DNA of 39,740 nt from NCBI GenBank assembly GCA_947626435.1, contig CANQSB010000028.1:1-39740 (forward strand). Reading direction: 5' to 3'. Positions 1-7,535 of the stretch are shown here, piece after piece. Under the pieces are notes generated by a model that ran no database searches, was not told where the DNA came from, and saw only the letters and a program-made list of their open reading frames with translations. A program made the translations under genes and the position numbers. The stretch comes from an uncultured Lachnospiraceae bacterium (GTDB lineage: Bacteria > Bacillota > Clostridia > Lachnospirales > Lachnospiraceae). Position 1 is the first letter of the stretch. Every line of letters begins with the position of its first letter.

Positions 1-297
1 CCGCCTTCAGGCGGAAAAGTATTATTGGCCCAGTAGGGCCAACATCAAACCACCAGCGGGGCTGGTGGTTCGTGACTCAGACAGGGGTTGTCAGGCTTAA
101 CATATACAGGTGCGGTAATACCAAAGCGTTCGCGCCTGTGCGCATGAATGGAATATTAACTAACATTTGATAAGTAAGTCCGAAGGGCGTTGTCATTTGT
201 TCCACTAATGAGGGTAGTCTGTGGCTGTTTTTATATAGCTATGATATGGGAAGGCTTTGCCGCGGATGATGTGTCCTCGAAATGAAAGGAGCCTAAT
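1..297. other. Hairpin-rich non-coding stretch upstream of rplQ
   Basis: No credible coding region is visible. Three perfect hairpins follow one another: 1-5/10-14 (loop TTCA), 25-31/36-42 (loop AGTA) and 48-57/61-70 (10-bp stem, loop GGG). A fourth, 9-bp with one G-U pair, is 106-114/131-139. None is followed by a T-run, so they are not classical intrinsic terminators. In Clostridia rplQ normally follows rpoA within a few tens of bases, so a gap of about 300 bp is unusual. It may be a structured leader, a 3' UTR or a small RNA gene. Identity unknown. Confidence 0.5.
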
Positions 298-840
298 ATG
301 GCAGGTTATAGAAAGCTTGGTAGAACATCAAGTCAAAGAAAGGCATTGCTTAGAGGTCAGGTTACTGCTTTGATTGCAAGCAAGAATGGAAGAATAATCA
401 CGACTGAGGCAAGAGCCAAAGAAGTTCAGAAGATTGTAGAAGGCATCATTGCAATGGCTGTAAAAGAAAAAGATAACTTTGAGATGGTTAAAGTTACAGC
501 TAAGGTGCCTAAGAAAGACAAGGACGGAAAGAGAGTCAAAGAAGTAAAAGATGGCAAGAAGGTTACCATTTATGAAGAGGTAGAGAAGGAAATTAAGAAG
601 GATATGCCTTCAAGACTTCATGCAAGGAGACAGATTCTTCGCGTACTCTATCCTTATACTGAGGTACCCAAGGAGAGAGCAGGTAGAAAGAAAAACACAA
701 AGAAGGTTGACCTTGTAGCTAAGCTTTTTGATGAGATAGCGCCTAAGTATGTTGGACGCAACGGTGGTTATACAAGAATAGTCAAGATAGGACAACGTAA
801 AGGCGACGGAGCTATGCAAGTAGTTCTTGAGTTAGTCTAA
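298..840 (+). CDS. rplQ: Large ribosomal subunit protein bL17, with an internal insertion
   Basis: bL17 is a 50S subunit protein near the peptide exit tunnel. The N-terminal half ([20 protein letters not shown], then the [10 protein letters not shown] region) and the C-terminal [17 protein letters not shown] motif are typical of the family. At 180 residues it is about 50 longer than the E. coli protein. The extra length is a lysine/glutamate-rich insertion at roughly residues 56-104 and a basic segment near 125-138. Such insertions are known in Lachnospiraceae L17, so I read it as lineage-specific and not as a fusion. A good Shine-Dalgarno sequence (AAAGGAG) precedes the ATG and an intrinsic terminator follows 10 bases after the stop, so the gene closes a transcription unit. 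Confidence 0.97.
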   Translation: MAGYRKLGRTSSQRKALLRGQVTALIASKNGRIITTEARAKEVQKIVEGIIAMAVKEKDNFEMVKVTAKVPKKDKDGKRVKEVKDGKKVTIYEEVEKEIKKDMPSRLHARRQILRVLYPYTEVPKERAGRKKNTKKVDLVAKLFDEIAPKYVGRNGGYTRIVKIGQRKGDGAMQVVLELV

Positions 841-850
841 ATAATAATTA

Positions 851-878
851 AAGCTCCCATGTTTTGGGAGCTTTTTTT
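851..878 (+). terminator. Intrinsic terminator after rplQ
   Basis: A perfect 9-bp stem (AAGCTCCCA / TGGGAGCTT) with a 5-base loop continues directly into a run of T residues (872-878). It lies 10 bases after the rplQ stop and closes the ribosomal operon. Confidence 0.93.
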
Positions 879-957
879 GAAAGGCTGCGATATGCATAAA
901 TGATGAGAGTGCCCATATACTATGCTTGGATAATACTTATCGGAAGGAATTGGTGCA

Positions 958-1566
958 ATGACAAGGAAAGAAGCGAGCTATTTTTTAGGCATACGGGAAG
1001 ACGCTACGGAGGAACAGATAAAAAGAGCCTACAGGTATAAGGCGAAGCTCTATCACCCGGACGCTAATCCTGACACAGATACCCGCGAATATTATATTAA
1101 GGCACAGGAAGCATACGAATATCTGATAAATAATCCCTACATTCCGACAGCAACGGCATCGAATAACGGAAAAACGATTATAAACAGTGCGTATAATGCT
1201 CCTTTCTATTATGCGAACGTATATGCCAATATGCCGCCGCAGCAAAGACCGGCAAAGATTTTTGCCACGGACGATAAGGCTAAAGTACAATACCAAAAGC
1301 AGAAGCAAAAGGAAAAAGAACGGAAAAAGGTTCAGCAGTGGGAGAATGACAACAAAGCGGGGCGGCTTCATACTCCGCCAGTACAAGCGGGGACATCCGG
1401 ACCTAAGTCGCAGGAGGAGGAAATACTAAACAAGATAAGGGCAATATGGATTGCGGAAACAATAAAGCGCCAGATTGATTGGGACAAGCAGCATTCGGAA
1501 GCTTTGCAGCGCAGAAAGCTGTATAAGGCATTTATGCAGCAGAAAATTCAAGAGGAAGATAAATAG
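958..1566 (+). CDS. J-domain (DnaJ-like) protein of unknown client
   Basis: Residues about 1-60 form a J domain with the HPD motif at 33-35 (in LYHPDANP), which in this family stimulates the ATPase of a DnaK-type Hsp70. The rest (about 61-202) is low in hydrophobic residues and rich in Lys, Gln and Arg. It has no Gly/Phe region, no CxxCxGxG zinc repeats and no substrate-binding domain, so it is not canonical DnaJ but a short J protein. A charged helix near 100-125 may be a coiled coil. The stop is 3 bases before ecfA1, so the two genes are very probably co-transcribed. The client is unknown. A role in assembling the ribosome or the transporter would be inference from position only. Confidence 0.85.
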   Translation: MTRKEASYFLGIREDATEEQIKRAYRYKAKLYHPDANPDTDTREYYIKAQEAYEYLINNPYIPTATASNNGKTIINSAYNAPFYYANVYANMPPQQRPAKIFATDDKAKVQYQKQKQKEKERKKVQQWENDNKAGRLHTPPVQAGTSGPKSQEEEILNKIRAIWIAETIKRQIDWDKQHSEALQRRKLYKAFMQQKIQEEDK

Positions 1567-1569
1567 GGC

Positions 1570-2430
1570 ATGGGAGTTATTAAGGTTAAGGATTTAATCT
1601 TTGAATATATAAGACGCGACGAGGAAGGCAATGTCGAGGGCATAACGACGGCGGTTGACGATGTGAGCCTTGACATTAACCAAGGTGATTTTGTGTCTAT
1701 TTTGGGGCATAATGGCTCCGGGAAGTCGACCCTGGCGAAGCATTTAAATGCCATTTTATACCCTACGGAGGGGACGGTATGGGTAGACGGCAAGGACACA
1801 AAAAAGGATGAGTACTTATGGGACATAAGGCAGACTGCGGGAATGGTTTTCCAAAATCCTGACAATCAAATTATAGGTCAGGTTGTCGAGGAAGATGTCG
1901 GTTTCGGGCCCGAAAATATGGGTGTTCCCACGAAGGAAATATGGGAGCGCGTGGAGGAAAGCTTGAAGGCGGTCGGGATGTATGAATTTAGGAAACATTC
2001 ACCCAATAAGCTTTCCGGCGGGCAGAAACAGAGAGTATCTATTGCAGGGGTAATTGCCATGCACCCAAAATGCATTATTTTGGACGAACCGACGGCAATG
2101 CTTGACCCTAAAGGACGCAAAGAGGTAATACGCGCGGTGCGTGCCTTGAATGATGTGGAAAAAATCACGATAATACTTATCACGCATTATATGGAGGAAG
2201 TTATTTATTCAGACAAGGTTTATGTGATGGATAAGGGAAAGGTGGCGCTTCAAGGTACGCCAAGGGAGATTTTTTCACAGGTAGAGCGGCTTAGAAAGCT
2301 TAGGCTTGATGTGCCGCAGGTGACGCTGCTTGCCCATGAGCTTAAACAGGAGGGCTTCCCGATTCCGGAGGGCATACTTACCAAGGAGGAATTTGCGGAA
2401 GCGATAGACAGATGTGCGGACATGCTTTGA
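1570..2430 (+). CDS. ecfA1: ECF transporter energy-coupling ATPase EcfA1
   Basis: One of the two ABC ATPases of the group II energy-coupling factor (ECF) module, which powers several vitamin-binding S-components at the membrane. The ABC signatures are complete: Walker [10 protein letters not shown] (46-54), Q-loop VFQNPDNQ (Q95), signature LSGGQ (148-152), Walker B CIILDEP (168-174, catalytic E173) and switch H206. The length of 286 residues is normal for EcfA. The start is 3 bases after the J-protein stop, with the purine-rich end of that gene serving as ribosome binding site. It heads the ecfA1-ecfA2-ecfT-truA run, a conserved order in Firmicutes. No S-component gene is nearby, as expected for a shared module. 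Confidence 0.95.
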   Translation: MGVIKVKDLIFEYIRRDEEGNVEGITTAVDDVSLDINQGDFVSILGHNGSGKSTLAKHLNAILYPTEGTVWVDGKDTKKDEYLWDIRQTAGMVFQNPDNQIIGQVVEEDVGFGPENMGVPTKEIWERVEESLKAVGMYEFRKHSPNKLSGGQKQRVSIAGVIAMHPKCIILDEPTAMLDPKGRKEVIRAVRALNDVEKITIILITHYMEEVIYSDKVYVMDKGKVALQGTPREIFSQVERLRKLRLDVPQVTLLAHELKQEGFPIPEGILTKEEFAEAIDRCADML

Positions 2431-2482
2431 CTGCCTGCCGGGGCGGGCATGCGAGGTAGTACGGACGGAGAGGATGATAGCA

Positions 2483-3355
2483 ATGTCAATTATTTTGGAC
2501 AAGGTGAGCCATATATATGAAGCAGGTACGACGATGTCCGTGACGGCTTTGGATAATGTAAGCCTTGTTATACCTGACGGGCAGTTTATCGGGCTTATAG
2601 GTCATACCGGTTCCGGCAAATCCACCCTGGTGCAGCATTTAAACGGGCTGCTAAAGGCGACGAGCGGAAGCATATATTTTAACGGAGAGGACATAGACGC
2701 GGAGGATTTTGACAAGAAAAGGCTGAGAAGCAAGGTGGGGCTTGTTTTTCAATATCCGGAGTATCAGCTCTTTGAAGCGGACGTATTTTCGGACGTGTGC
2801 TTTGGACCCAAAAATCTTGGGCTCACCCCCAAAGAGGTCGAGCTTAGGGCATATGAGGCGTTGAAGCTTGCGGGCATTGAGGACGAGTATTTTTACCAGT
2901 CGCCGTTTGACCTGTCAGGAGGACAGAAAAGGCGTGTGGCGATTGCGGGAGTGCTTGCAATGAAGCCCGACGTGCTTATATTGGACGAGCCGACGGCAGG
3001 ACTTGACCCTATGGGCAGGGATGAAATTTTGGAACAGATTTCAAAGCTGAAAAAAGAAACAGGAATAACGGTAATGCTCGTGTCACACAGTATGGATGAT
3101 GTCGCAAAGTATGTTGACAGAATTATTGTGATGAACAGGGGCGGCGTAATGCTTGACGATGAGCCTGCAAAGATATTTAAGCAGTATGAGCGCCTTGAGG
3201 AAGTAGGGCTTGCCGCTCCGCAGGTTACTTATATTATGAAGGCGCTGCACGACAGAGGGTATGACGTCAGGCTTGACATAAATACCATAGATGAGGCTAA
3301 AAAGGAGATAATGAGCTACTTTTCAAGGCTTGCGGCAGCCAAAAGGAGGAGGTAG
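2483..3355 (+). CDS. ecfA2: ECF transporter energy-coupling ATPase EcfA2
   Basis: Second ABC ATPase of the ECF module, expected to pair with EcfA1. Counting from the chosen start: Walker A GHTGSGKST (40-48), Q90 in VFQYPEYQ, signature LSGGQ (144-148), Walker B LILDEP (165-170) and switch H202. The frame is open upstream to 2414, inside ecfA1. I chose the ATG at 2483 because GGAGAGG (2467-2473) sits 9 bases ahead, and because the protein then begins MSIILDKVSHIY, as in other EcfA2 proteins, at 290 residues. The ATG at 2474 touches the Shine-Dalgarno sequence and is less likely. The gap to ecfA1 is 52 bases and the gap to ecfT is 9. Confidence 0.95.
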   Translation: MSIILDKVSHIYEAGTTMSVTALDNVSLVIPDGQFIGLIGHTGSGKSTLVQHLNGLLKATSGSIYFNGEDIDAEDFDKKRLRSKVGLVFQYPEYQLFEADVFSDVCFGPKNLGLTPKEVELRAYEALKLAGIEDEYFYQSPFDLSGGQKRRVAIAGVLAMKPDVLILDEPTAGLDPMGRDEILEQISKLKKETGITVMLVSHSMDDVAKYVDRIIVMNRGGVMLDDEPAKIFKQYERLEEVGLAAPQVTYIMKALHDRGYDVRLDINTIDEAKKEIMSYFSRLAAAKRRR

Positions 3356-3364
3356 TGCCAGAGT

Positions 3365-4186
3365 ATGTTGAGAGATATAACATTGGGACAATACTATCAG
3401 ACTGACTCGGTGATACATAGACTTGACCCAAGGGTAAAGCTTGTGGCTACAATCGCCTTTATCCTGTCGCTTTTTATTTTTGACGGCGCTGCTGAGTACG
3501 CCATAGCGGCACTGTTCCTTGCAATAATGATAAAGCTGTCAAGAGTGCCGTTTAAGTTTATGGTAAAGGGCATGAAGGCGATAGTTTTCCTGCTTGCAAT
3601 CACAATAGTTTTCAACCTGTTTTTGACGCCGGGCGAGCCGGTTTTTGCCATATGGAGGCTCAGCATAACGAAGGAGGGAATACGGCTTGCATCGTTTTTG
3701 ACGGTGAGGCTTAGCTTTTTAATTATTGGTTCGTCAATTATGACATTGACGACTACGCCAAATCAGCTCACTGATGGCATGGAAAGCCTCATGAAACCGT
3801 TGAAAAAAATAAAAGTGCCGGTACATGAGATTGCCATGATGATGTCGATAGCGCTTAGGTTTATTCCTATACTTATGGAAGAAACTGACAAAATAATGAA
3901 GGCGCAGATGGCAAGAGGGGCGGATTTTGAGAGCGGCAATTTTATAAAAAAAGCAAAAAGCCTTATACCGCTGCTTGTACCGCTTATAATATCCGCCTTT
4001 AGGAGAGCGAATGATTTGGCGATGGCAATGGAAGCGCGCTGCTATCGCGGAGGCGACCACCGCACGCGCATGAAACCGCTCTGCTATAAAAAGAGGGATT
4101 TTGCCGCGTATGCCGTCATAGTGTTGTATCTGGCAGCCGGAGCAATGGCAGACAGGATTGTAAAAATGGTATTGGTTTTATTATGA
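3365..4186 (+). CDS. ecfT: ECF transporter transmembrane subunit EcfT
   Basis: Membrane scaffold of the ECF transporter, joining the EcfA1-EcfA2 pair to exchangeable substrate-binding S-components. It is strongly hydrophobic with about five to six membrane segments (for example near residues 25-60, 70-90 and 105-130, and a last one at about 250-270). It carries the two short arginine motifs of the coupling helices that touch the ATPases: MARGADFE (about 180) and MEARCYRGG (about 227). Length 273 is normal. It ends in an ATGA overlap with truA, so translational coupling is likely. Confidence 0.95.
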   Translation: MLRDITLGQYYQTDSVIHRLDPRVKLVATIAFILSLFIFDGAAEYAIAALFLAIMIKLSRVPFKFMVKGMKAIVFLLAITIVFNLFLTPGEPVFAIWRLSITKEGIRLASFLTVRLSFLIIGSSIMTLTTTPNQLTDGMESLMKPLKKIKVPVHEIAMMMSIALRFIPILMEETDKIMKAQMARGADFESGNFIKKAKSLIPLLVPLIISAFRRANDLAMAMEARCYRGGDHRTRMKPLCYKKRDFAAYAVIVLYLAAGAMADRIVKMVLVLL

Positions 4187-4947
4187 AAAGAGTAATGCTT
4201 ACAGTCGCATATGATGGGACAAATTATCATGGATGGCAGCTACAGCCGAATGCCGCTACTATCGAAGGCGAGCTGAACAAGGCGTTGAGCGGGCTTTTTG
4301 GCGAGGATGTAAGGGTGATAGGGGCATCACGCACAGATACGGGAGTTCATGCGCTTGGCAATATTGCCGTATTCGATACGGCAGCGCGAATGCCTGCAGA
4401 AAAGATATCTTACGCGCTTAACCAAAGGCTCCCCGAGGACATACGGATACAGGCGTCAAGGGAAGTGGCGCCGGACTTTCACCCAAGGCATCAAGAAAGC
4501 AGGAAGACCTACGAGTATAAAATACTAAACACCGAATTTCCAATACCGGTATACCGGTTGTATTCATATTTTACCTATGTACCGCTTGACGCGGAAAAAA
4601 TGCACATGGCAGCACAGTATTTGAAGGGCGAGCATGATTTCAAGAGCTTTTGCAGCGCTGACACGACCGCGGAAACTACAGTGAGGACGATTTATGGCAT
4701 AAGCGTGGAGAGGCTGGGCGACATGATTACCATACGCGTGACCGGCAGCGGATTCCTTTACAATATGGTGAGAATAATCGCGGGCACGCTCATGGAAGTA
4801 GGGCGCGGCAGCATGCCTGTATCACAAATTCCCGAAATCCTTGCCGCATGCAATCGCGCAAAGGCGGGACCGACGGCGCCGGCGTGCGGACTTACGCTTG
4901 TATCATACGATTATTTGAAAAATAATGAATTATCTATAAATCATTGA
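4183..4947 (+). CDS. truA: tRNA pseudouridine(38-40) synthase TruA
   Basis: Converts uridines 38-40 of the tRNA anticodon arm to pseudouridine. The family motif GASRTDTGVHALGN carries the catalytic aspartate at D52, and the second-half motif GSGFLYNMVRIIAGTL is intact. Length 254 is typical. The ATG overlaps the ecfT stop by 4 bases. The ecfA1-ecfA2-ecfT-truA arrangement just before rplM-rpsI is widespread in Firmicutes. No clear terminator follows. The next unit starts from its own promoter about 45 bases downstream. Confidence 0.97.
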   Translation: MKRVMLTVAYDGTNYHGWQLQPNAATIEGELNKALSGLFGEDVRVIGASRTDTGVHALGNIAVFDTAARMPAEKISYALNQRLPEDIRIQASREVAPDFHPRHQESRKTYEYKILNTEFPIPVYRLYSYFTYVPLDAEKMHMAAQYLKGEHDFKSFCSADTTAETTVRTIYGISVERLGDMITIRVTGSGFLYNMVRIIAGTLMEVGRGSMPVSQIPEILAACNRAKAGPTAPACGLTLVSYDYLKNNELSINH

Positions 4948-4990
4948 AAAATTATTCTGAAAAATCATTCTGAAAATCTTAAAAAAGGTG

Positions 4991-5019
4991 TTGACACGCT
5001 CGGCACCGTATAATATAAT
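4991..5019 (+). promoter_or_regulatory. Sigma-A-type promoter of rplM-rpsI
   Basis: Perfect -35 TTGACA (4991-4996) and perfect -10 TATAAT (5014-5019) separated by 17 bases. Transcription should start near 5026, giving a leader of about 175 bases before rplM. Confidence 0.9.
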
Positions 5020-5025
5020 AATTCA

Positions 5026-5199
5026 ATGTGGCGGTATGTGATTTGAAAGTATCAAAGCCCCGATATTTTTGAGTGCATGCGCCTATGGTATCTGGGTGAC
5101 TCGTGGATTAGCGAGATACGGCCGGACATTCCGTATCAGGCGGTTCAATCGGGAATATCCGTCAAAGGAGAGCCGACAGGCTTAATATATGGAGGTAAC
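5026..5199 (+). promoter_or_regulatory. Long 5' leader of rplM, candidate L13 autoregulatory element
   Basis: The leader is about 175 bases long and has a 7-bp perfect hairpin GATACGG/CCGTATC at 5115-5121/5131-5137. Structured leaders upstream of rplM that bind L13 are known in Firmicutes. I cannot confirm the family consensus by eye, so this is a candidate based on position, length and the visible stem. Confidence 0.45.
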
Positions 5200-5202
5200 A
5201 TG

Positions 5203-5631
5203 ATGAAGACATTTATGGCTAGTCCATCTACGATTAATAGAAAATGGTATGTAGTAGACGCTGAAGGCAAGACGTTGGGACGCTTGGCATCAGAGGTGGC
5301 AAGCATTTTGAGAGGCAAGAATAAGCCGACTTTCACTCCGCATATGGATACGGGCGATTATGTAATCGTCATCAATGCTGCGAAGGTCAGCGTGACAGGA
5401 AAGAAGCTTGACAAGAAGATATATTATAATCATTCTGATTATGTTGGCGGTATGAGGGAGACGACTTTGAGGGAAAAGCTTAATAAGAAGCCGGAATCGG
5501 TCGTTGAGCTTGCTGTTAAGGGAATGCTTCCTAAGGGACCTTTAGGACGTGAAATGTATAGAAAGCTTTATGTATACGCAGGACCGGAGCACAAGCATGA
5601 GGCTCAGAAGCCTGAGTTATTAACGTTTTAA
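5203..5631 (+). CDS. rplM: Large ribosomal subunit protein uL13
   Basis: Early-assembling 50S protein. From the chosen start it reads [20 protein letters not shown], the usual L13 N-terminus in this lineage, and ends with the typical [14 protein letters not shown] segment. Length is 142 residues, as in E. coli. The frame stays open upstream to 5077, but that stretch is leader RNA. GGAGGT at 5191-5196 sits 6 bases before the ATG at 5203 and only 3 before the ATG at 5200, so 5203 is preferred. It is followed after 29 bases by rpsI, the standard L13-S9 pair. Confidence 0.97.
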   Translation: MKTFMASPSTINRKWYVVDAEGKTLGRLASEVASILRGKNKPTFTPHMDTGDYVIVINAAKVSVTGKKLDKKIYYNHSDYVGGMRETTLREKLNKKPESVVELAVKGMLPKGPLGREMYRKLYVYAGPEHKHEAQKPELLTF

Positions 5632-5660
5632 TTAAGGGACGAATAAAGGAGGAAATTAAA

Positions 5661-6065
5661 ATGGCAAAAGCAGCAAATGCTTCAAGATATTATGGCACGG
5701 GCAGAAGAAAGACATCTGTCGCTAGAGTATATTTAATGCCGGGTACAGGCAATGTTACAATCAATAAGAGGAGCATGGACGATTATTTCGGACTTGAGAC
5801 ATTAAAGGTTACAGTACGCCAGCCTTTGGTAGCTACAGATACGGTTGATAAATTTGATGTGCTTGTAAATGTATACGGCGGTGGCTACACAGGTCAGGCG
5901 GGTGCCATCAGGCATGGCATCTCAAGAGCCTTACTGCAGGTAGATGCAGATTACAGACCCGTACTCAAAAAAGAAGGCTTCCTGACGCGTGATTCCCGCA
6001 TGAAGGAGCGTAAGAAATACGGTCTCAAAGCCGCTCGTAGGGCGCCTCAGTTCAGCAAGCGTTAA
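5661..6065 (+). CDS. rpsI: Small ribosomal subunit protein uS9
   Basis: 30S head protein whose C-terminal tail reaches the P-site tRNA. Recognisable motifs are [16 protein letters not shown] at the N-terminus, [19 protein letters not shown] in the middle, [11 protein letters not shown], and the universal C-terminal SKR. At 134 residues it has full length. A strong ribosome binding site (AAAGGAGG) precedes the ATG. Co-transcribed with rplM and closed by a terminator about 45 bases after the stop. Confidence 0.98.
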   Translation: MAKAANASRYYGTGRRKTSVARVYLMPGTGNVTINKRSMDDYFGLETLKVTVRQPLVATDTVDKFDVLVNVYGGGYTGQAGAIRHGISRALLQVDADYRPVLKKEGFLTRDSRMKERKKYGLKAARRAPQFSKR

Positions 6066-6110
6066 TTTTTGCTTAAAGAGATGTTTTCACACACTATATG
6101 CAAATATGCG

Positions 6111-6148
6111 AAACCCTTGGAAATTTAGTATTTTCAAGGGTTTTCTTT
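6111..6148 (+). terminator. Intrinsic terminator after rpsI
   Basis: The stem AAACCCTTG / CAAGGGTTT at 6111-6119/6135-6143, extended inward by GAAA/TTTT, is followed by TTTTCTTT. It ends the rplM-rpsI unit. Confidence 0.88.
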
Positions 6149-6262
6149 ATGCCTAAATTTTCTCGGCTTTTGTTAAGAGGCGTAGAATTTTGAAGAGCAG
6201 CTGTAACATACAAGTAGCATATAGGTGGTACACAAATGGTGCGCATATCTGACTTAAAAAGC

Positions 6263-6291
6263 TTGTGCCATGCGCAATACTCTTGTATAAT
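6263..6291 (+). promoter_or_regulatory. Possible promoter of the Gfo/Idh/MocA gene
   Basis: A perfect -10 TATAAT (6286-6291) is preceded at 17 bases by a weak -35 TTGTGC (6263-6268). It lies about 110 bases before the gene. Nothing else is recognisable in the 6149-6401 gap. Confidence 0.4.
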
Positions 6292-6401
6292 AAATCTAAC
6301 ATGAAAAAGAACCATTTTTTATAAACCGGACAGTTTGGAAGAAAAAACTGATATATCCAAGGACATGTCAAAATAAAATTAAAAATATAAGAGGTATAAT
6401 C

Positions 6402-7535
6402 ATGCAAAAAGTAAGAATCGCCCTAATCGGCGTAGGGGTTATGGGAAAAAAATACGCTGAAATGATAACAAACGGAGCAGTACAAAACATGACTCTCACA
6501 GCAGTCGTAATACGCCGCTCTGAGCAGCAGGAATGGGGAAGGTCGCTCATAAACACAGACAATACACACCCCATTATTTATCCCTCTACAGACGCGTTAT
6601 TTGACAATCCCGACAATTACGACGCCGTCCTTATAGTCACGCCGCACAAGCTTCACCCCGAACAGGCAAAGCGTGCGTTCATGCTTGGCAAGCATGTTAT
6701 GTGCGACAAGCCCGCGGGCGCGACTATAGCCCAGGCGATGGAAATGTCGCGTGATGCCGCAAGTGCGGGTAAAATATATGCGATGATGTTTCACCAGCGC
6801 CTATACCCCAAATACCAAAAAATAAAGCAAATCCTAGAAAACGGAGAGCTTGGCAGATTAAGCCGCATTATGCTTGTAAACTCAAGGTACTTCCGCACAG
6901 CGCACTATCATGCGTCGGGAAGCTGGCGCAGCAGTTGGAACGGCGAGGGCGGCGGAGCGCTCATAAACCAAGGGCAGCATATACTTGATATATGGCAATG
7001 GCTTTTCGGAATGCCGGACAGGCTCTATGCCGACATACCCTTTGGGAAATACAACGCCTTTCATGTAGATGATGAGGCAACGATACAGATGCGCTATCCC
7101 GATAATCTAACGGCAGTGTTTATGCTTACCACAGGGGAGGCGGTCTGGGAGGAAAGGCTTGAAATCGTAGGTACAAAAGGAAAGCTGCTGCTTGAAGACG
7201 ACACGCTCCACATATGGCGCTACAGCGAGGATTCGTCGCAATACATAGCCACGCACAAGGTAACGTCGCGCGAGGAGCTTACAGTCACAGAGGAAACAAT
7301 CCGATTTGAAAAGTCAGCGGAGCCATATCCGCAGATGCTTGAAAACTTTGCAGATGCCGTAATAAAAAACGACGGCAGCCTGCTTATCGCCAAGGGGGAA
7401 AATGCCGTAAACCCGCTTATGCTTACAAATGCGGCGTATTATTCCGCATGGAGCGGTGAGGCAGTGACACTCCCGCTGTCCGCAGAGCTATACGATGCGG
7501 CGTTAGAGCGGCACTGCCGCGAAGAGCTTACCTGA
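6402..7535 (+). CDS. Gfo/Idh/MocA-family NAD(P)-dependent oxidoreductase
   Basis: The N-terminal Rossmann fold has the dinucleotide motif GVGVMG (10-15) and the family's (E/D)KP motif as CDKPAG (DKP at 102-104, with Asp in place of the more common Glu). The C-terminal half contains NQGQHILDIWQWL, with the conserved H193 and D196 pattern of the active site. Full length at 377 residues. Family members oxidise or reduce sugars, inositols or amino sugars. The substrate cannot be read from the sequence and no sugar-uptake genes are adjacent. Its + strand is markedly C-rich compared with the genes around it. It ends tail-to-tail with the next gene, overlapping it by 8 bases. Confidence 0.9.
   Translation: MQKVRIALIGVGVMGKKYAEMITNGAVQNMTLTAVVIRRSEQQEWGRSLINTDNTHPIIYPSTDALFDNPDNYDAVLIVTPHKLHPEQAKRAFMLGKHVMCDKPAGATIAQAMEMSRDAASAGKIYAMMFHQRLYPKYQKIKQILENGELGRLSRIMLVNSRYFRTAHYHASGSWRSSWNGEGGGALINQGQHILDIWQWLFGMPDRLYADIPFGKYNAFHVDDEATIQMRYPDNLTAVFMLTTGEAVWEERLEIVGTKGKLLLEDDTLHIWRYSEDSSQYIATHKVTSREELTVTEETIRFEKSAEPYPQMLENFADAVIKNDGSLLIAKGENAVNPLMLTNAAYYSAWSGEAVTLPLSAELYDAALERHCREELT

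Noticed and set aside
841-900. L17 downstream element RNA motif
   Set aside because: Only a simple terminator hairpin with a T-run follows rplQ; no extra conserved structure is visible.
5077-5202. N-terminal extension of L13
   Set aside because: The open frame here is untranslated leader; L13 proteins begin at MKTFMASP and the ribosome binding site fits 5203.
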